Shown: positions 1-6,546 of the stretch, piece by piece
How positions within the stretch are numbered: position 1 is the first letter of the stretch
Layout: each line of letters begins with the position of its first letter
Assembly: GCA_964581365.1 (NCBI GenBank)
Contig: CAZOOF010000045.1
Coordinates: 1-18,119, forward strand
Direction of reading: 5' to 3'
Origin: JAITWN01 sp964581365
GTDB lineage: Bacteria; Pseudomonadota; Gammaproteobacteria; SZUA-140
DNA: 18,119 nucleotides
Made by a program: the position numbers and the translations under genes
The notes under the pieces: model-generated
Told to the model about the DNA's origin: nothing
The model's database searches: none
What the model saw: the letters and a program-made list of their open reading frames with translations, nothing else

Positions 1-1
1 C

Positions 2-517
2 CGTTTCGTCACCGAATCGGATATCCGCCCGACCCCGGACCGGGTCCGCGAAACGCTGTTCAACTGGCTGCAGGACACCGTCCCCGGCGCCACCTGCCTG
101 GATCTGTACGCAGGCAGCGGAGCCCTCGGCTTCGAAGCGCTTTCACGCGGTGCCGCGCGGGTTACTTTCGTCGACCAGGATGTCCGTGTCGTTCAGCAGC
201 TCAACGCCAACCTCGAGCTGCTGGCCGCGACCGACCGGGGCAAGGTGGTGTGGTCCAACGCCGAGGCTTATCTCGCCACCGCCCGCAGCGACGGTCCCTT
301 CGACCTCGTATTCCTCGACCCGCCGTATCGCGACCGGGTGCTTCAGCGCAGCTGCGAACTGCTGGAGCAGAGCGGCGCCCTGGCGCCCACCGCCTGGATC
401 TACCTCGAAACCGAAGCGCGGGAGGCTCCGCCGGCATTGCCGGAGGGATGGATGTACCTGCAGAACAAGACCGCGGGGCAGGTCGGCTACCATCTCTGTC
501 GCCGCGAAGCACCATGA
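2..517 (+). CDS. rsmD: 16S rRNA (guanine-N2)-methyltransferase RsmD, 5'-truncated
   Basis: This is the 3' part of the enzyme that methylates G966 of 16S rRNA during 30S assembly, using S-adenosylmethionine. The frame is open from the left edge with no start, and 171 residues are visible. The E. coli protein is about 198 residues, so roughly 25 N-terminal residues are missing. It begins with the family segment RPTPDRVRETLFNWL, followed by the SAM-binding loop LDLYAGSGALGFEALSRGA (about 98-154 nt). The catalytic DPPY tetrapeptide sits in FLDPPYRDRV (about 311-340 nt). The stop overlaps the coaD start in ATGA, so the two are translationally coupled. The rsmD-coaD pairing is common in Gammaproteobacteria. 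Family assignment is firm. Confidence 0.95.
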   Translation, partial: RFVTESDIRPTPDRVRETLFNWLQDTVPGATCLDLYAGSGALGFEALSRGAARVTFVDQDVRVVQQLNANLELLAATDRGKVVWSNAEAYLATARSDGPFDLVFLDPPYRDRVLQRSCELLEQSGALAPTAWIYLETEAREAPPALPEGWMYLQNKTAGQVGYHLCRREAP

Positions 518-993
518 ACGGCACCGTCGTCTACCCCGGGACCTTCGATCCGATCACCCATGGCCACAGCGACCTGATCGGCCGCGCGGCACGTCTGTTC
601 GATCGCATCATCGTCGCGGTCGCCGCCAATCCGGGCAAAGCGCCCTGCTTCAGTCTGGAAGAGCGGATGGAACTGGCCCGGGCCGCCCTCGGGGAGGTGG
701 CCAACGCGGAAGTCCTGGGATTCGATGGGCTACTGGTTGACTTCGCCCGCGCGCGCGGTGCGAGAGTCATCCTGCGCGGACTGCGGGCAGTGTCCGACTT
801 CGAGTACGAACTGCAGCTCTCCAGTATGAACCGCCGGCTCGCTCCGGATATCGAAACGCTGTACCTCATGCCGGCGGAGCAGTACTCGTATATTTCCTCG
901 AGCCTGGTGCGGGAAATCGCAGGGCTCGGCGGCGATGTTTCCAGCTTCGTTCATCCCCGGGTAATGGCTGCACTGCACGAGAGGATGCGCTAA
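514..993 (+). CDS. coaD: Phosphopantetheine adenylyltransferase CoaD
   Basis: CoaD transfers AMP from ATP to 4'-phosphopantetheine, giving dephospho-CoA in the penultimate step of coenzyme A synthesis in the cytosol. The 159-residue product has the usual full length. The nucleotidyltransferase signature YPGTFDPITHGH lies at residues 7-18, with the T-x-G-H form at 15-18. The second signature, ISSSLVRE, starts at residue 127. The ATG at 514 is chosen because it overlaps the rsmD stop by 4 bp and places the first motif at its normal position. An open frame continues upstream but only as a shadow of rsmD. A perfect 9-bp inverted repeat spans the stop codon (separate entry). A second CoA gene, coaBC, lies 14 kb away in the same window. 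Confidence 0.97.
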   Translation: MNGTVVYPGTFDPITHGHSDLIGRAARLFDRIIVAVAANPGKAPCFSLEERMELARAALGEVANAEVLGFDGLLVDFARARGARVILRGLRAVSDFEYELQLSSMNRRLAPDIETLYLMPAEQYSYISSSLVREIAGLGGDVSSFVHPRVMAALHERMR

Positions 994-1004
994 GCTAGCG
1001 CATC
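984..1004. repeat. Perfect 9-bp inverted repeat across the coaD stop codon
   Basis: GATGCGCTA and TAGCGCATC are separated by AGC, giving a 9-bp stem with a 3-nt loop, and the coaD TAA (991-993) lies at the top of the left arm. The nearest T-rich run (1032-1042) starts about 27 nt downstream, so this is not a standard intrinsic terminator. It may fold in the mRNA and slow or protect the 3' end, or it may be a protein-binding palindrome. The structure is seen directly; its function is unknown. Confidence 0.5.
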
Positions 1005-1047
1005 ATCGCCTCCGCATGAACGAAGGCCGGGTTTCACTTTTTCAGCG

Positions 1048-1087
1048 CCTGGCCGACCAATGTAAATGACCGGCCAGGATGCCTGGC
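1048..1087. repeat. Overlapping, mutually exclusive inverted repeats upstream of the ferredoxin
   Basis: CCTGGCCG (1048-1055) pairs with CGGCCAGG (1071-1078) across a 15-nt loop. The same right arm, GCCAGG (1073-1078), can instead pair with CCTGGC (1082-1087) across an ATG loop. The two stems cannot form together. They lie 39 nt before the ferredoxin start. A weak -10-like TGTAAA (1061-1066) falls between the arms, so the element could be either an operator or an RNA switch, depending on where transcription begins. Confidence 0.4.
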
Positions 1088-1125
1088 GCAATCCGATAGA
1101 CAACTCAGATCCTGAAAGCAAAGAC

Positions 1126-1377
1126 ATGGCACTGATCATCACCGACGATTGCATCAACTGCGACGTCTGCGAGCCCGAATGCCCGAACGGGGCGATCTCG
1201 CAGGGGCCCGACATCTACGTCATCGATCCTCAGCTCTGCACCGAGTGCGTGGGCCATTTCGACAAGCCACAGTGCGTCGAAGTCTGCCCGGTGGACTGCA
1301 TCCCGAAGGATCCCGACCACGTCGAGACCGAAGACGAACTGCATCAGAAGTATCTGAAGCTGACGGGAGCAGCATGA
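1126..1377 (+). CDS. fdx: YfhL / Allochromatium-type 2[4Fe-4S] ferredoxin
   Basis: This is a small cytosolic low-potential electron carrier of 83 residues. Cluster one is bound by C9, C12 and C15, with C19 in the following CP. Cluster two uses C38, C41, C50 and C54, with an 8-residue gap between C41 and C50 in place of the usual two. That gap plus the C-terminal helix (EDELHQKYLKLTG) is the hallmark of the Allochromatium vinosum ferredoxin group. A ninth cysteine (C58, in CPVDCI) is also present, as in that group. The ATG at 1126 gives the expected N-terminus MALIITDDCINC; an upstream in-frame ATG at 1066 would add 20 unrelated residues. The stop overlaps the ggt start in ATGA. Linkage coaD-fdx is common in relatives; the redox partner is unknown. 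Confidence 0.95.
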   Translation: MALIITDDCINCDVCEPECPNGAISQGPDIYVIDPQLCTECVGHFDKPQCVEVCPVDCIPKDPDHVETEDELHQKYLKLTGAA

Positions 1378-3095
1378 TCCGGACGCCCGCGGTGCGGACT
1401 TCACGCGCCGTCGCGTTCCTCCTGCTGATCTGCTGTTTTCCGGCAGCTGCCGGACATCCCCCTGCCGCGGCCGTCGCCAGCGCACATCCCCTCGCCACCG
1501 CCGCCGGTCTCGAAATTCTCGAAGCCGGCGGCAACGCTTTCGATGCCGCCGTCGCGGTCACTGCGGCGCTCGCCGTCGTCGAACCGGCCGGCTCCGGTCT
1601 GGGCGGAGGCGGCTTCTGGCTGCTGCATCGCGCATCCGACGGCCACGAAACCATGATCGATGGGCGTGAGCGCGCCCCCGGCGCCGCCACCCCCGACATG
1701 TATCTGGACGACCGGGGAGAACCCCTGCCCCGGCTGTCACTCGATGGCCCGTTGGCCGCCGGCATTCCGGGCACGGTAGCCGGCATCGTGCATCTCGCCG
1801 AAAACTACGGCAGGCTGCCAGTCGAACGCACTCTGGCTCCCGCCATCCGCCACGCGCGCGACGGGTTCGCGGTCGACGAACCCTATCTCCGGCTGATCGG
1901 TTTTCGCCTCGAGGCGCTGCGCCAGTCTCCGGCCGCCGCGGCCATCTTTCTCGACGATGGCGCCGCACCGAAGCCCGGCTTCGTGCTGCGTCAGCCCGAG
2001 CTGGCGGAGGTACTCGAAGCGGTTGCCCGAGCGGGATTCGACGGTTTCTACCGCGGTGAGGCAGCTCGGCGCATGGTCGCTGGAGTGCGTGAGGCGGGCG
2101 GTATCTGGACTCTGGACGATCTCGCCGATTATCGCATCGTCGAGCGCGAACCGGTACGCGGGGAATACCGCGGCATCCGGGTCATATCGGCGCCGCCCCC
2201 ATCGGCCGGCGGTATCGCGCTGGTCACCATGCTCAACGTGCTCTCGGGCTATGAGCTCGACCGGCTGGATGCGGTCACCCGCCACCATCTGGTAGTGGAA
2301 GCGATGCGCCGAGCCTACCGGGACCGCGCGCAGTATCTTGGCGATCCGGATTTCGTCGACATCCCCACGGAACTGACCCTGCCTGCCTATGCCGCCGGAC
2401 TGCGCAACAGCATCCGCGCCGATCGCGCGACACCGAGCGCGCTGCTCCCCGGCATTCCTGCCGACCCGCTAGGCAGCGATACCACACATTTCTCGATCAT
2501 CGATGCCGAAGGCAACCGGGTTGCGGCCACTCTGTCGATCAACCTGCCGTTCGGCAGCGGCTTCGTGCCGCCGGGCACCGGGGTACTGCTCAACAATGAG
2601 ATGGATGACTTCGCGACCCGCGCAGGCCGTCCCAACGCATATGGCCTGATCGGCGCCGAGAGCGGAGCCAATGCCATCGCGCCCGGAAAACGTCCCCTGT
2701 CGAGCATGACACCGACGTTCCTCGACGACGGCGAACGGGTTGCGATCCTCGGCACACCCGGTGGCAGCCGCATCATCAGCATGGTGCTGATCGGCGCTCT
2801 CGAGTATGCCCGCGGCTCCGGACCCGAAACCTGGGTGGCGGCCGGACGCTACCATCACCAGTTTTTCCCCGATCACATCGCGCACGAACCGGATGCGTTC
2901 TCGAGCGAGGAGATCGAAGGGCTGCGCGCGCTGGGTCACGAACTGACGGTGATCAACCGGCGCTACGGCAATATGCAGGCGATCGAGTGGAACCGTCGCA
3001 GCAATGAGGTCAGTGCCGCGTCCGATCCGCGCGGCGCCGGCAGCGCCGAGGTGCTGCGAACCGGTCCGCGCATGGACCGGACCGGCACCGACTGA
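1374..3095 (+). CDS. ggt: Gamma-glutamyltransferase (glutathione hydrolase), exported
   Basis: GGT cleaves or transfers the gamma-glutamyl group of glutathione in the periplasm. It is made as a precursor that cuts itself into large and small subunits. The 573-residue product has an N-terminal hydrophobic segment (about residues 12-27), consistent with a signal peptide. R98 in GRERAP is the glutamate carboxylate-binding arginine of the family (REMAP in E. coli). The autoprocessing site is D369/T370 in GSDTTHFS, T370 being the catalytic nucleophile. PLSSMTPT (S443-S444) and TPGGSR (461-466) form the remaining active-site motifs. Start 1374 is taken from the ATGA overlap with the ferredoxin stop and the signal peptide directly after it. 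Residues ICC near position 20 resemble a poor lipobox; I treat the signal as ordinary. The tail after about residue 540 looks unconserved. Confidence 0.95.
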   Translation: MIRTPAVRTSRAVAFLLLICCFPAAAGHPPAAAVASAHPLATAAGLEILEAGGNAFDAAVAVTAALAVVEPAGSGLGGGGFWLLHRASDGHETMIDGRERAPGAATPDMYLDDRGEPLPRLSLDGPLAAGIPGTVAGIVHLAENYGRLPVERTLAPAIRHARDGFAVDEPYLRLIGFRLEALRQSPAAAAIFLDDGAAPKPGFVLRQPELAEVLEAVARAGFDGFYRGEAARRMVAGVREAGGIWTLDDLADYRIVEREPVRGEYRGIRVISAPPPSAGGIALVTMLNVLSGYELDRLDAVTRHHLVVEAMRRAYRDRAQYLGDPDFVDIPTELTLPAYAAGLRNSIRADRATPSALLPGIPADPLGSDTTHFSIIDAEGNRVAATLSINLPFGSGFVPPGTGVLLNNEMDDFATRAGRPNAYGLIGAESGANAIAPGKRPLSSMTPTFLDDGERVAILGTPGGSRIISMVLIGALEYARGSGPETWVAAGRYHHQFFPDHIAHEPDAFSSEEIEGLRALGHELTVINRRYGNMQAIEWNRRSNEVSAASDPRGAGSAEVLRTGPRMDRTGTD

Positions 3096-3121
3096 AGCGG
3101 CGAAGCGATGCGCCTGGCCGG

Positions 3122-3931
3122 CTAGGAAGCTGAGACGGCATCCTGCCGGGCATCCGCGTCCAAGCCGTAATCGTAGTCGAGGATCAGGGGCGCGTGATCC
3201 GAAAAGCGCTGCTCCTTGTAGATCGAAACCTGGCGCACACAGTCGCGCAGACCCGGCGTGATGACCTGGTAGTCGATGCGCCACCCGACGTTCTTTTCCC
3301 AGGCACGTCCGCGGTTGGACCACCAGGTGTACTGCTCGCCCTCCTGATTGACGACGCGGAAGGCATCGACGAATCCCATCGGCCCGAACAGATCATCCAT
3401 CCAGGCGCGCTCCTCGGGCAGAAATCCGGAGTTCTTCTGGTTGCCGCGCCAGTTCTTCAGATCGAGACTGGTGTGGGCGATGTTCCAGTCTCCGCAGATG
3501 ATGTACTCGCGACCATCGGCGCGCATCTCCCGCAGGCGCGCGGCGAACCGTTCCATGAAGTCGAACTTCACCGCCTGGCGCGTTTCGCTGCTCGAACCCG
3601 AGGGCAGATAAAGGGATGCAACGCTCAGGCGGCCAAAATCGGCCTGCAGGTAACGCCCCTCGCGATCCATATCGTCCCAACCCAGACCCACGTGCACCCG
3701 ATCCGGCGCGATCCGGCTATAGAGACCGACGCCGCTGTAGCCGGGTTTCTCGGCATCGTGATACCAGGCATGGAACCCGGCTGGCCGCAGAATCTCGCCG
3801 CTGCGCTGATGTTCCTGACACTTGGTTTCCTGCAGACACACGATGTCGGCGCCGGTAGTCTGCAGCCACTCGAAGAATCCCTTGCGTGCCGCCGAACGGA
3901 TACCATTGACGTTGACGGTAATGATGCGCAT
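3122..3931 (-). CDS. xth: Exodeoxyribonuclease III family enzyme at the crc position
   Basis: This is an ExoIII-type AP endonuclease / 3'-5' exonuclease of 269 residues, acting on abasic and 3'-damaged DNA in base-excision repair. Active-site residues of the family are all present: N7 (NVNG), E35 (QETK), Y108, D148 and N150 (GDWN), D220 (WRIDYQ) and D245-H246 (SDHAP). Start 3931 gives the canonical MRIITVNVNGIR; an in-frame upstream ATG at 3988 would add 19 atypical residues. It is divergent from pyrE, exactly where Pseudomonas carries crc. Sections such as LKNWR, GFL.PERAW and WR.DYQV.TPGLR resemble Crc as I remember it, but Crc has lost several catalytic residues that are kept here. Hence an active nuclease is the better call. 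It converges on ggt with a 26-bp gap and no clear terminator. Confidence 0.93.
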   Translation of the reverse strand: MRIITVNVNGIRSAARKGFFEWLQTTGADIVCLQETKCQEHQRSGEILRPAGFHAWYHDAEKPGYSGVGLYSRIAPDRVHVGLGWDDMDREGRYLQADFGRLSVASLYLPSGSSSETRQAVKFDFMERFAARLREMRADGREYIICGDWNIAHTSLDLKNWRGNQKNSGFLPEERAWMDDLFGPMGFVDAFRVVNQEGEQYTWWSNRGRAWEKNVGWRIDYQVITPGLRDCVRQVSIYKEQRFSDHAPLILDYDYGLDADARQDAVSAS

Positions 3932-4007
3932 GCGCCCGCTCCCGCTCGCAAAAGCCGCAACTTTACCGGATCCGCGCGCCCGAGACACCTCTGCGGGCCG
4001 CTACCTC

Positions 4008-4037
4008 GTGACCGCGCCGCGGCGCCCCCGCTACAAT
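4008..4037 (+). promoter_or_regulatory. Sigma70-type promoter of pyrE
   Basis: GTGACC (4008-4013, 4 of 6 to TTGACA) is followed after 18 bp by TACAAT (4032-4037, 5 of 6 to TATAAT). Transcription would begin near 4044, leaving a leader of about 27 nt before the pyrE ATG. That leader is too short for the pyrimidine attenuator known upstream of E. coli pyrE, and it holds no T-run. The spacer contains a perfect 12-bp palindrome (separate entry). Confidence 0.6.
4014..4025. repeat. 12-bp perfect palindrome in the pyrE promoter spacer
   Basis: GCGCCGCGGCGC reads the same on both strands and sits entirely between the proposed -35 and -10 boxes. It could be a repressor site or a chance product of GC-rich sequence; nothing else in the window repeats it. 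Confidence 0.3.
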
Positions 4038-4070
4038 AGGCGCTTCCCTGAACCGGACCCGGATATCGCC

Positions 4071-4718
4071 ATGCAGGACTATCACAACGCCTTTCTCGAT
4101 TTCGCCATTGCCCGCGGGGCGCTGCTGTTCGGCGAATTCACCCTGAAATCCGGGCGACTCAGCCCTTATTTCTTCAACAGCGGGAAATTCGACGACGGCG
4201 CCGGCGCATGCGAACTCGGACGTTACTACGCCGCGGCCATCCGCAGTTCGGGCATCGCCTTCGACATGCTGTATGGCCCCGCTTACAAAGGCATTCCGCT
4301 GGTAGTTGCCACCGCGATCGCGCTCTACGAATCGCATGGGGTCAACCTGCCCTACGCCTTCAACCGCAAGGAAGCGAAGGATCATGGCGAAGGCGGCATC
4401 ATCGTCGGCCATCCGCTGGCCGGACGCGTTCTGATCGTCGATGACGTCATCTCGGCCGGCACCTCGGTGCGGGAATCGGTGGAGATCATCCGCGCAGCCG
4501 GCGCCGAAGTCGCCGGGGTGGCGATTTCGCTCGATCGCCAGGAACGCGGTCTCAACGAGCGTTCGGCCATCCAGGAGGTCGAGGAGACTTACGGCATCCG
4601 CGTGATCAGCATTGCCGGTCTGGACCAACTCATAGCCTATCTTCGGATCCGCCCCGAACTGCAGCATGAACTCGAACGGGTCGAAGCCTATCGCGGCCAG
4701 TACGGCGCGGTCCGCTGA
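4071..4718 (+). CDS. pyrE: Orotate phosphoribosyltransferase PyrE
   Basis: PyrE joins orotate to PRPP to give orotidine 5'-monophosphate, the fifth step of de novo UMP synthesis, as a cytosolic dimer. The 215-residue length matches the family (213 in E. coli). FTLKSGRLSPYFFNSG is the N-terminal orotate/PRPP region. The mobile catalytic loop RKEAKDHGEGG has R99, K100, K103 and H105 in the same positions as E. coli. The PRPP-binding loop VLIVDDVISAGTS carries D124-D125. The ATG at 4071 is chosen because it follows the promoter by a short leader and gives the standard N-terminus; the frame stays open upstream without family similarity. The ribosome-binding site is weak. It is divergent from the ExoIII gene. 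Confidence 0.97.
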   Translation: MQDYHNAFLDFAIARGALLFGEFTLKSGRLSPYFFNSGKFDDGAGACELGRYYAAAIRSSGIAFDMLYGPAYKGIPLVVATAIALYESHGVNLPYAFNRKEAKDHGEGGIIVGHPLAGRVLIVDDVISAGTSVRESVEIIRAAGAEVAGVAISLDRQERGLNERSAIQEVEETYGIRVISIAGLDQLIAYLRIRPELQHELERVEAYRGQYGAVR

Positions 4719-4736
4719 CCAGCGGCCGTCGATTCA

Positions 4737-4765
4737 TTGACACCTGCGACTCGGCGGCATAATAT
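4737..4765 (+). promoter_or_regulatory. Sigma70-type promoter of the metal efflux operon
   Basis: A perfect TTGACA (4737-4742) is followed by CATAAT (4758-4763, 15-bp spacer) or TAATAT (4760-4765, 17-bp spacer). Either choice places the transcription start at about 4770-4773, on or beside the second candidate ATG of the first gene. It lies 18 bp after the pyrE stop, so the operon can be transcribed independently of pyrE. Confidence 0.6.
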
Positions 4766-4784
4766 GAATCGCATGGAATTCATA
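4763..4784. promoter_or_regulatory. Inverted repeat TATGAAT-N8-ATTCATA, candidate operator
   Basis: Perfect 7-bp arms (4763-4769 and 4778-4784) are centred at about 4773, overlapping the -10 box and the expected transcription start. This is a classic place for a repressor to block initiation. The arms are AT-rich in a GC-rich region. The half-site TGAAT resembles those of ArsR/SmtB-type metal sensors, but the TGAA/TTCA spacing here is 10 bp, not the 6 bp I associate with that family. No regulator gene is nearby. Confidence 0.4.
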
Positions 4785-5159
4785 CGACGAGCGGGATCGA
4801 CAAGATGGCAGGCCGCCACGCTTTGCCTGCTGTCCCTGCTGTGGCTGCAGTTCGGGAGCGCCCACCTGCATCACAGCGGCCATGAGGCGGAGAAACCCCA
4901 CGTCCATAGCCTGCTCTCTGCTCACCACGCCGATCTCCACCCTGAGCACGCGGAGAGCGACATCGATCTCACGCCCGACGCGGCGGCATCTTCGTCATCC
5001 CAGCAGTACCTGGACATCGCCCTCCTGCTCACCGTCATCGCCTTCCTGCTGCCGCTGGTCACCGCTGCCGGATTCGGCACCAGCCCGGCGCGACTGCCCG
5101 CGCAGACATCGCCGCTCTATCTCTCGCCCCCGCTGAGAGCGCCGCCTTTCCGAGCCTGA
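4773..5159 (+). CDS. Small His-rich membrane-anchored protein heading the efflux operon
   Basis: No family is firmly recognised; it resembles the short histidine-rich proteins (CzcI or DUF2946 type) often found before metal RND pumps. The product is 128 residues from ATG 4773, or 131 from ATG 4764. It has an N-terminal hydrophobic segment ending about residue 30 (ATLCLLSLLWLQFGSA). An exposed stretch of about 45 residues follows, with many histidines (HLHHSGH, HVH, AHHADLHPEH). A second hydrophobic helix comes next (YLDIALLLTVIAFLLPLV), then a proline-rich tail ending RAPPFRA. A periplasmic metal-binding or metal-sensing role is an inference. Neither ATG has a Shine-Dalgarno sequence; 4773 coincides with the predicted transcription start, so the message may be leaderless. 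It is 85 bp before czcC. Confidence 0.7.
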   Translation: MEFIRRAGSTRWQAATLCLLSLLWLQFGSAHLHHSGHEAEKPHVHSLLSAHHADLHPEHAESDIDLTPDAAASSSSQQYLDIALLLTVIAFLLPLVTAAGFGTSPARLPAQTSPLYLSPPLRAPPFRA

Positions 5160-5173
5160 TCTCCACCGCTCGC

Positions 5174-5189
5174 GTCCGCTGAGGCGGAC
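5174..5189. repeat. Intercistronic stem-loop before czcC
   Basis: GTCCGC and GCGGAC pair across a TGAG loop in the 85-bp gap between the His-rich gene and czcC. No T-run follows, so it is unlikely to be a full terminator. It could mark mRNA processing or partial attenuation within the operon. Confidence 0.3.
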
Positions 5190-5244
5190 AACAACGACCA
5201 CCGGTCAGGCCGGCGCCCAGGCGCTGGCTGCGGAGACATGGCTG

Positions 5245-6546
5245 ATGAAACCTTCGCTTTCCGATCGTCGCGCTGCCCGCTGGGCCGCGACGCTCTTCGC
5301 CATACTCGCATGCAGCGCTGCCCATGCGAGCGAACCCTGGACCCTGGCATCCAGCATCGCGCGCGCGATCGAGGTCGCACCCGAAATCAGAATGGGCGCG
5401 GCGTCGATTCAGGCGCAGCACGCAGCGGCAAAACAAGCCGGCACCTGGCCCAATCCGAGCATCGAGCTGCGCGCCGACAATCGTCTCGCGCTCGAGTACG
5501 AGGACAGCGGTTACGAGGTCACCGCCCTCTCGCTTTCCCAGCCGCTTGCCTGGGGCGTCGGCAGAGCACGCCGCGCCGTGGCCGAACGCGAACTCACCGT
5601 GCTCGAGAACGTCGCGCATACCGATCGGCTCGAACTCGAACGGCGTGTCGCGATCGCCTTTCACGAGCTGCAGCGCGAGCAAGCCCTGTTGAGTCTTGCC
5701 CGGCGGACCCTGGACGAATCCCGGCGGATGGCCGCAGCCGAGATGCGCCGGCTGGAACTCGGCGATATATCCCGCCGGGAAGCGATGCGCATGGAACTGC
5801 TGGTATCGCAGGCTGAACTGGCGTTGGCCGAAGCCGAAGGCCGCTGGGCCGAGTCGCGCCTGACTTTCGGGGTTCTGCTGGCACTCGAACCGGAGCGGAT
5901 CGGCGCGCTGCCGGCGCTCGACAGCGTCCCTGCCGCACCGGCACTCAGCCGCCTGGAAACCGCCTTGAACAATCATCCGCGCATTCTCACCAGCCATGCC
6001 AGATCGGCCGTGCACGAGGCCGGCATCCAACTGGCGCGGACCGAAGCCCGGCCAGGCTTGAGTCTGACGCTGTATCGTGAACGCGACGTTTTCGCCGGGC
6101 GCGAGAAGACGGTCAATGGCGGCGCGCTCAACATCGAGCTCCCGCTCTGGGATCGACGCCAGGGACGACGCGGAGAGCTGGCTGCGCAGGCCCTGGGGGA
6201 AAAGCAGGATGGACTGGCAACCCAGCGCCAGCTCACGCTAACCCTGCACGCCTCCCACGAGCATTTGCTCCATATCATCGAGCAGAGCCGCAACCACGAA
6301 CGCGCGGTGCTCGAACCGGCGCGTGAGCTGTACGCGCTCACCGAGCGCGGTTTCCGTCTGGGCGAAATCGATCTCGTCACGCTGATCGAGGCCAGGGAGA
6401 CCCTGATCACCGCGGAGACGCGCGAGCAGGAGCTGCGCGCCGAAGCCTGGATCACGCTGACCGAAGTCCTGCACGCTGCCGGACTGTCGATCGCTTCATT
6501 TGATTCCAATCCGACTCTCCATGACCGCGAGGAGCAGGCGCCATGA
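5245..6546 (+). CDS. czcC: CzcC-like outer-membrane factor (TolC family) of an RND metal pump
   Basis: This is the outer-membrane channel of the tripartite efflux system, taking metal ions from the CzcB/CzcA complex to the outside. The 433-residue product has a signal peptide (about residues 1-28, hydrophobic AATLFAILACSAAHA). Two similar halves rich in long alpha-helical repeats follow, as in the OEP family: residues about 30-215 with PNPSIEL and LSLSQPL, and about 225-420 with NIELPLWDRRQGRR. The typical C-terminal GEIDLVTLIEARETL precedes the end. ILAC in the signal is a borderline lipobox, so lipidation cannot be excluded. Start 5245 has a GGAG 9 nt upstream. It overlaps czcB by ATGA. TolC-family membership is sure; the metal specificity is inferred from the neighbours. 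Confidence 0.9.
   Translation: MKPSLSDRRAARWAATLFAILACSAAHASEPWTLASSIARAIEVAPEIRMGAASIQAQHAAAKQAGTWPNPSIELRADNRLALEYEDSGYEVTALSLSQPLAWGVGRARRAVAERELTVLENVAHTDRLELERRVAIAFHELQREQALLSLARRTLDESRRMAAAEMRRLELGDISRREAMRMELLVSQAELALAEAEGRWAESRLTFGVLLALEPERIGALPALDSVPAAPALSRLETALNNHPRILTSHARSAVHEAGIQLARTEARPGLSLTLYRERDVFAGREKTVNGGALNIELPLWDRRQGRRGELAAQALGEKQDGLATQRQLTLTLHASHEHLLHIIEQSRNHERAVLEPARELYALTERGFRLGEIDLVTLIEARETLITAETREQELRAEAWITLTEVLHAAGLSIASFDSNPTLHDREEQAP

Noticed and set aside
994..1047. Intrinsic terminator after coaD
   Set aside because: The hairpin is strong, but the T-rich run begins about 27 nt later and is interrupted, so the standard geometry is missing.
1404..1440. Lipoprotein signal in gamma-glutamyltransferase
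   Set aside because: LLICC lacks the small residue normally required before the cysteine; an ordinary signal peptide explains the segment.
2469..3323. Open frame on the minus strand spanning the ggt 3' end and the xth 3' end
   Set aside because: It overlaps two well-supported genes in other frames and has no recognisable domain.
4038..4070. Pyrimidine-dependent attenuator before pyrE
   Set aside because: The leader is only about 27 nt, with no hairpin plus T-run and no leader peptide.
4737..4784. MerR-type (CueR/ZntR) operator at the efflux promoter
   Set aside because: MerR promoters have 19-20 bp between -35 and -10 with a dyad inside the spacer; here the spacer is 15-17 bp and the dyad lies over the start site.
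4763..4784. Classical ArsR/SmtB operator
   Set aside because: The half-sites are similar, but the TGAA/TTCA spacing is 10 bp where I expect 6, so the family cannot be assigned.
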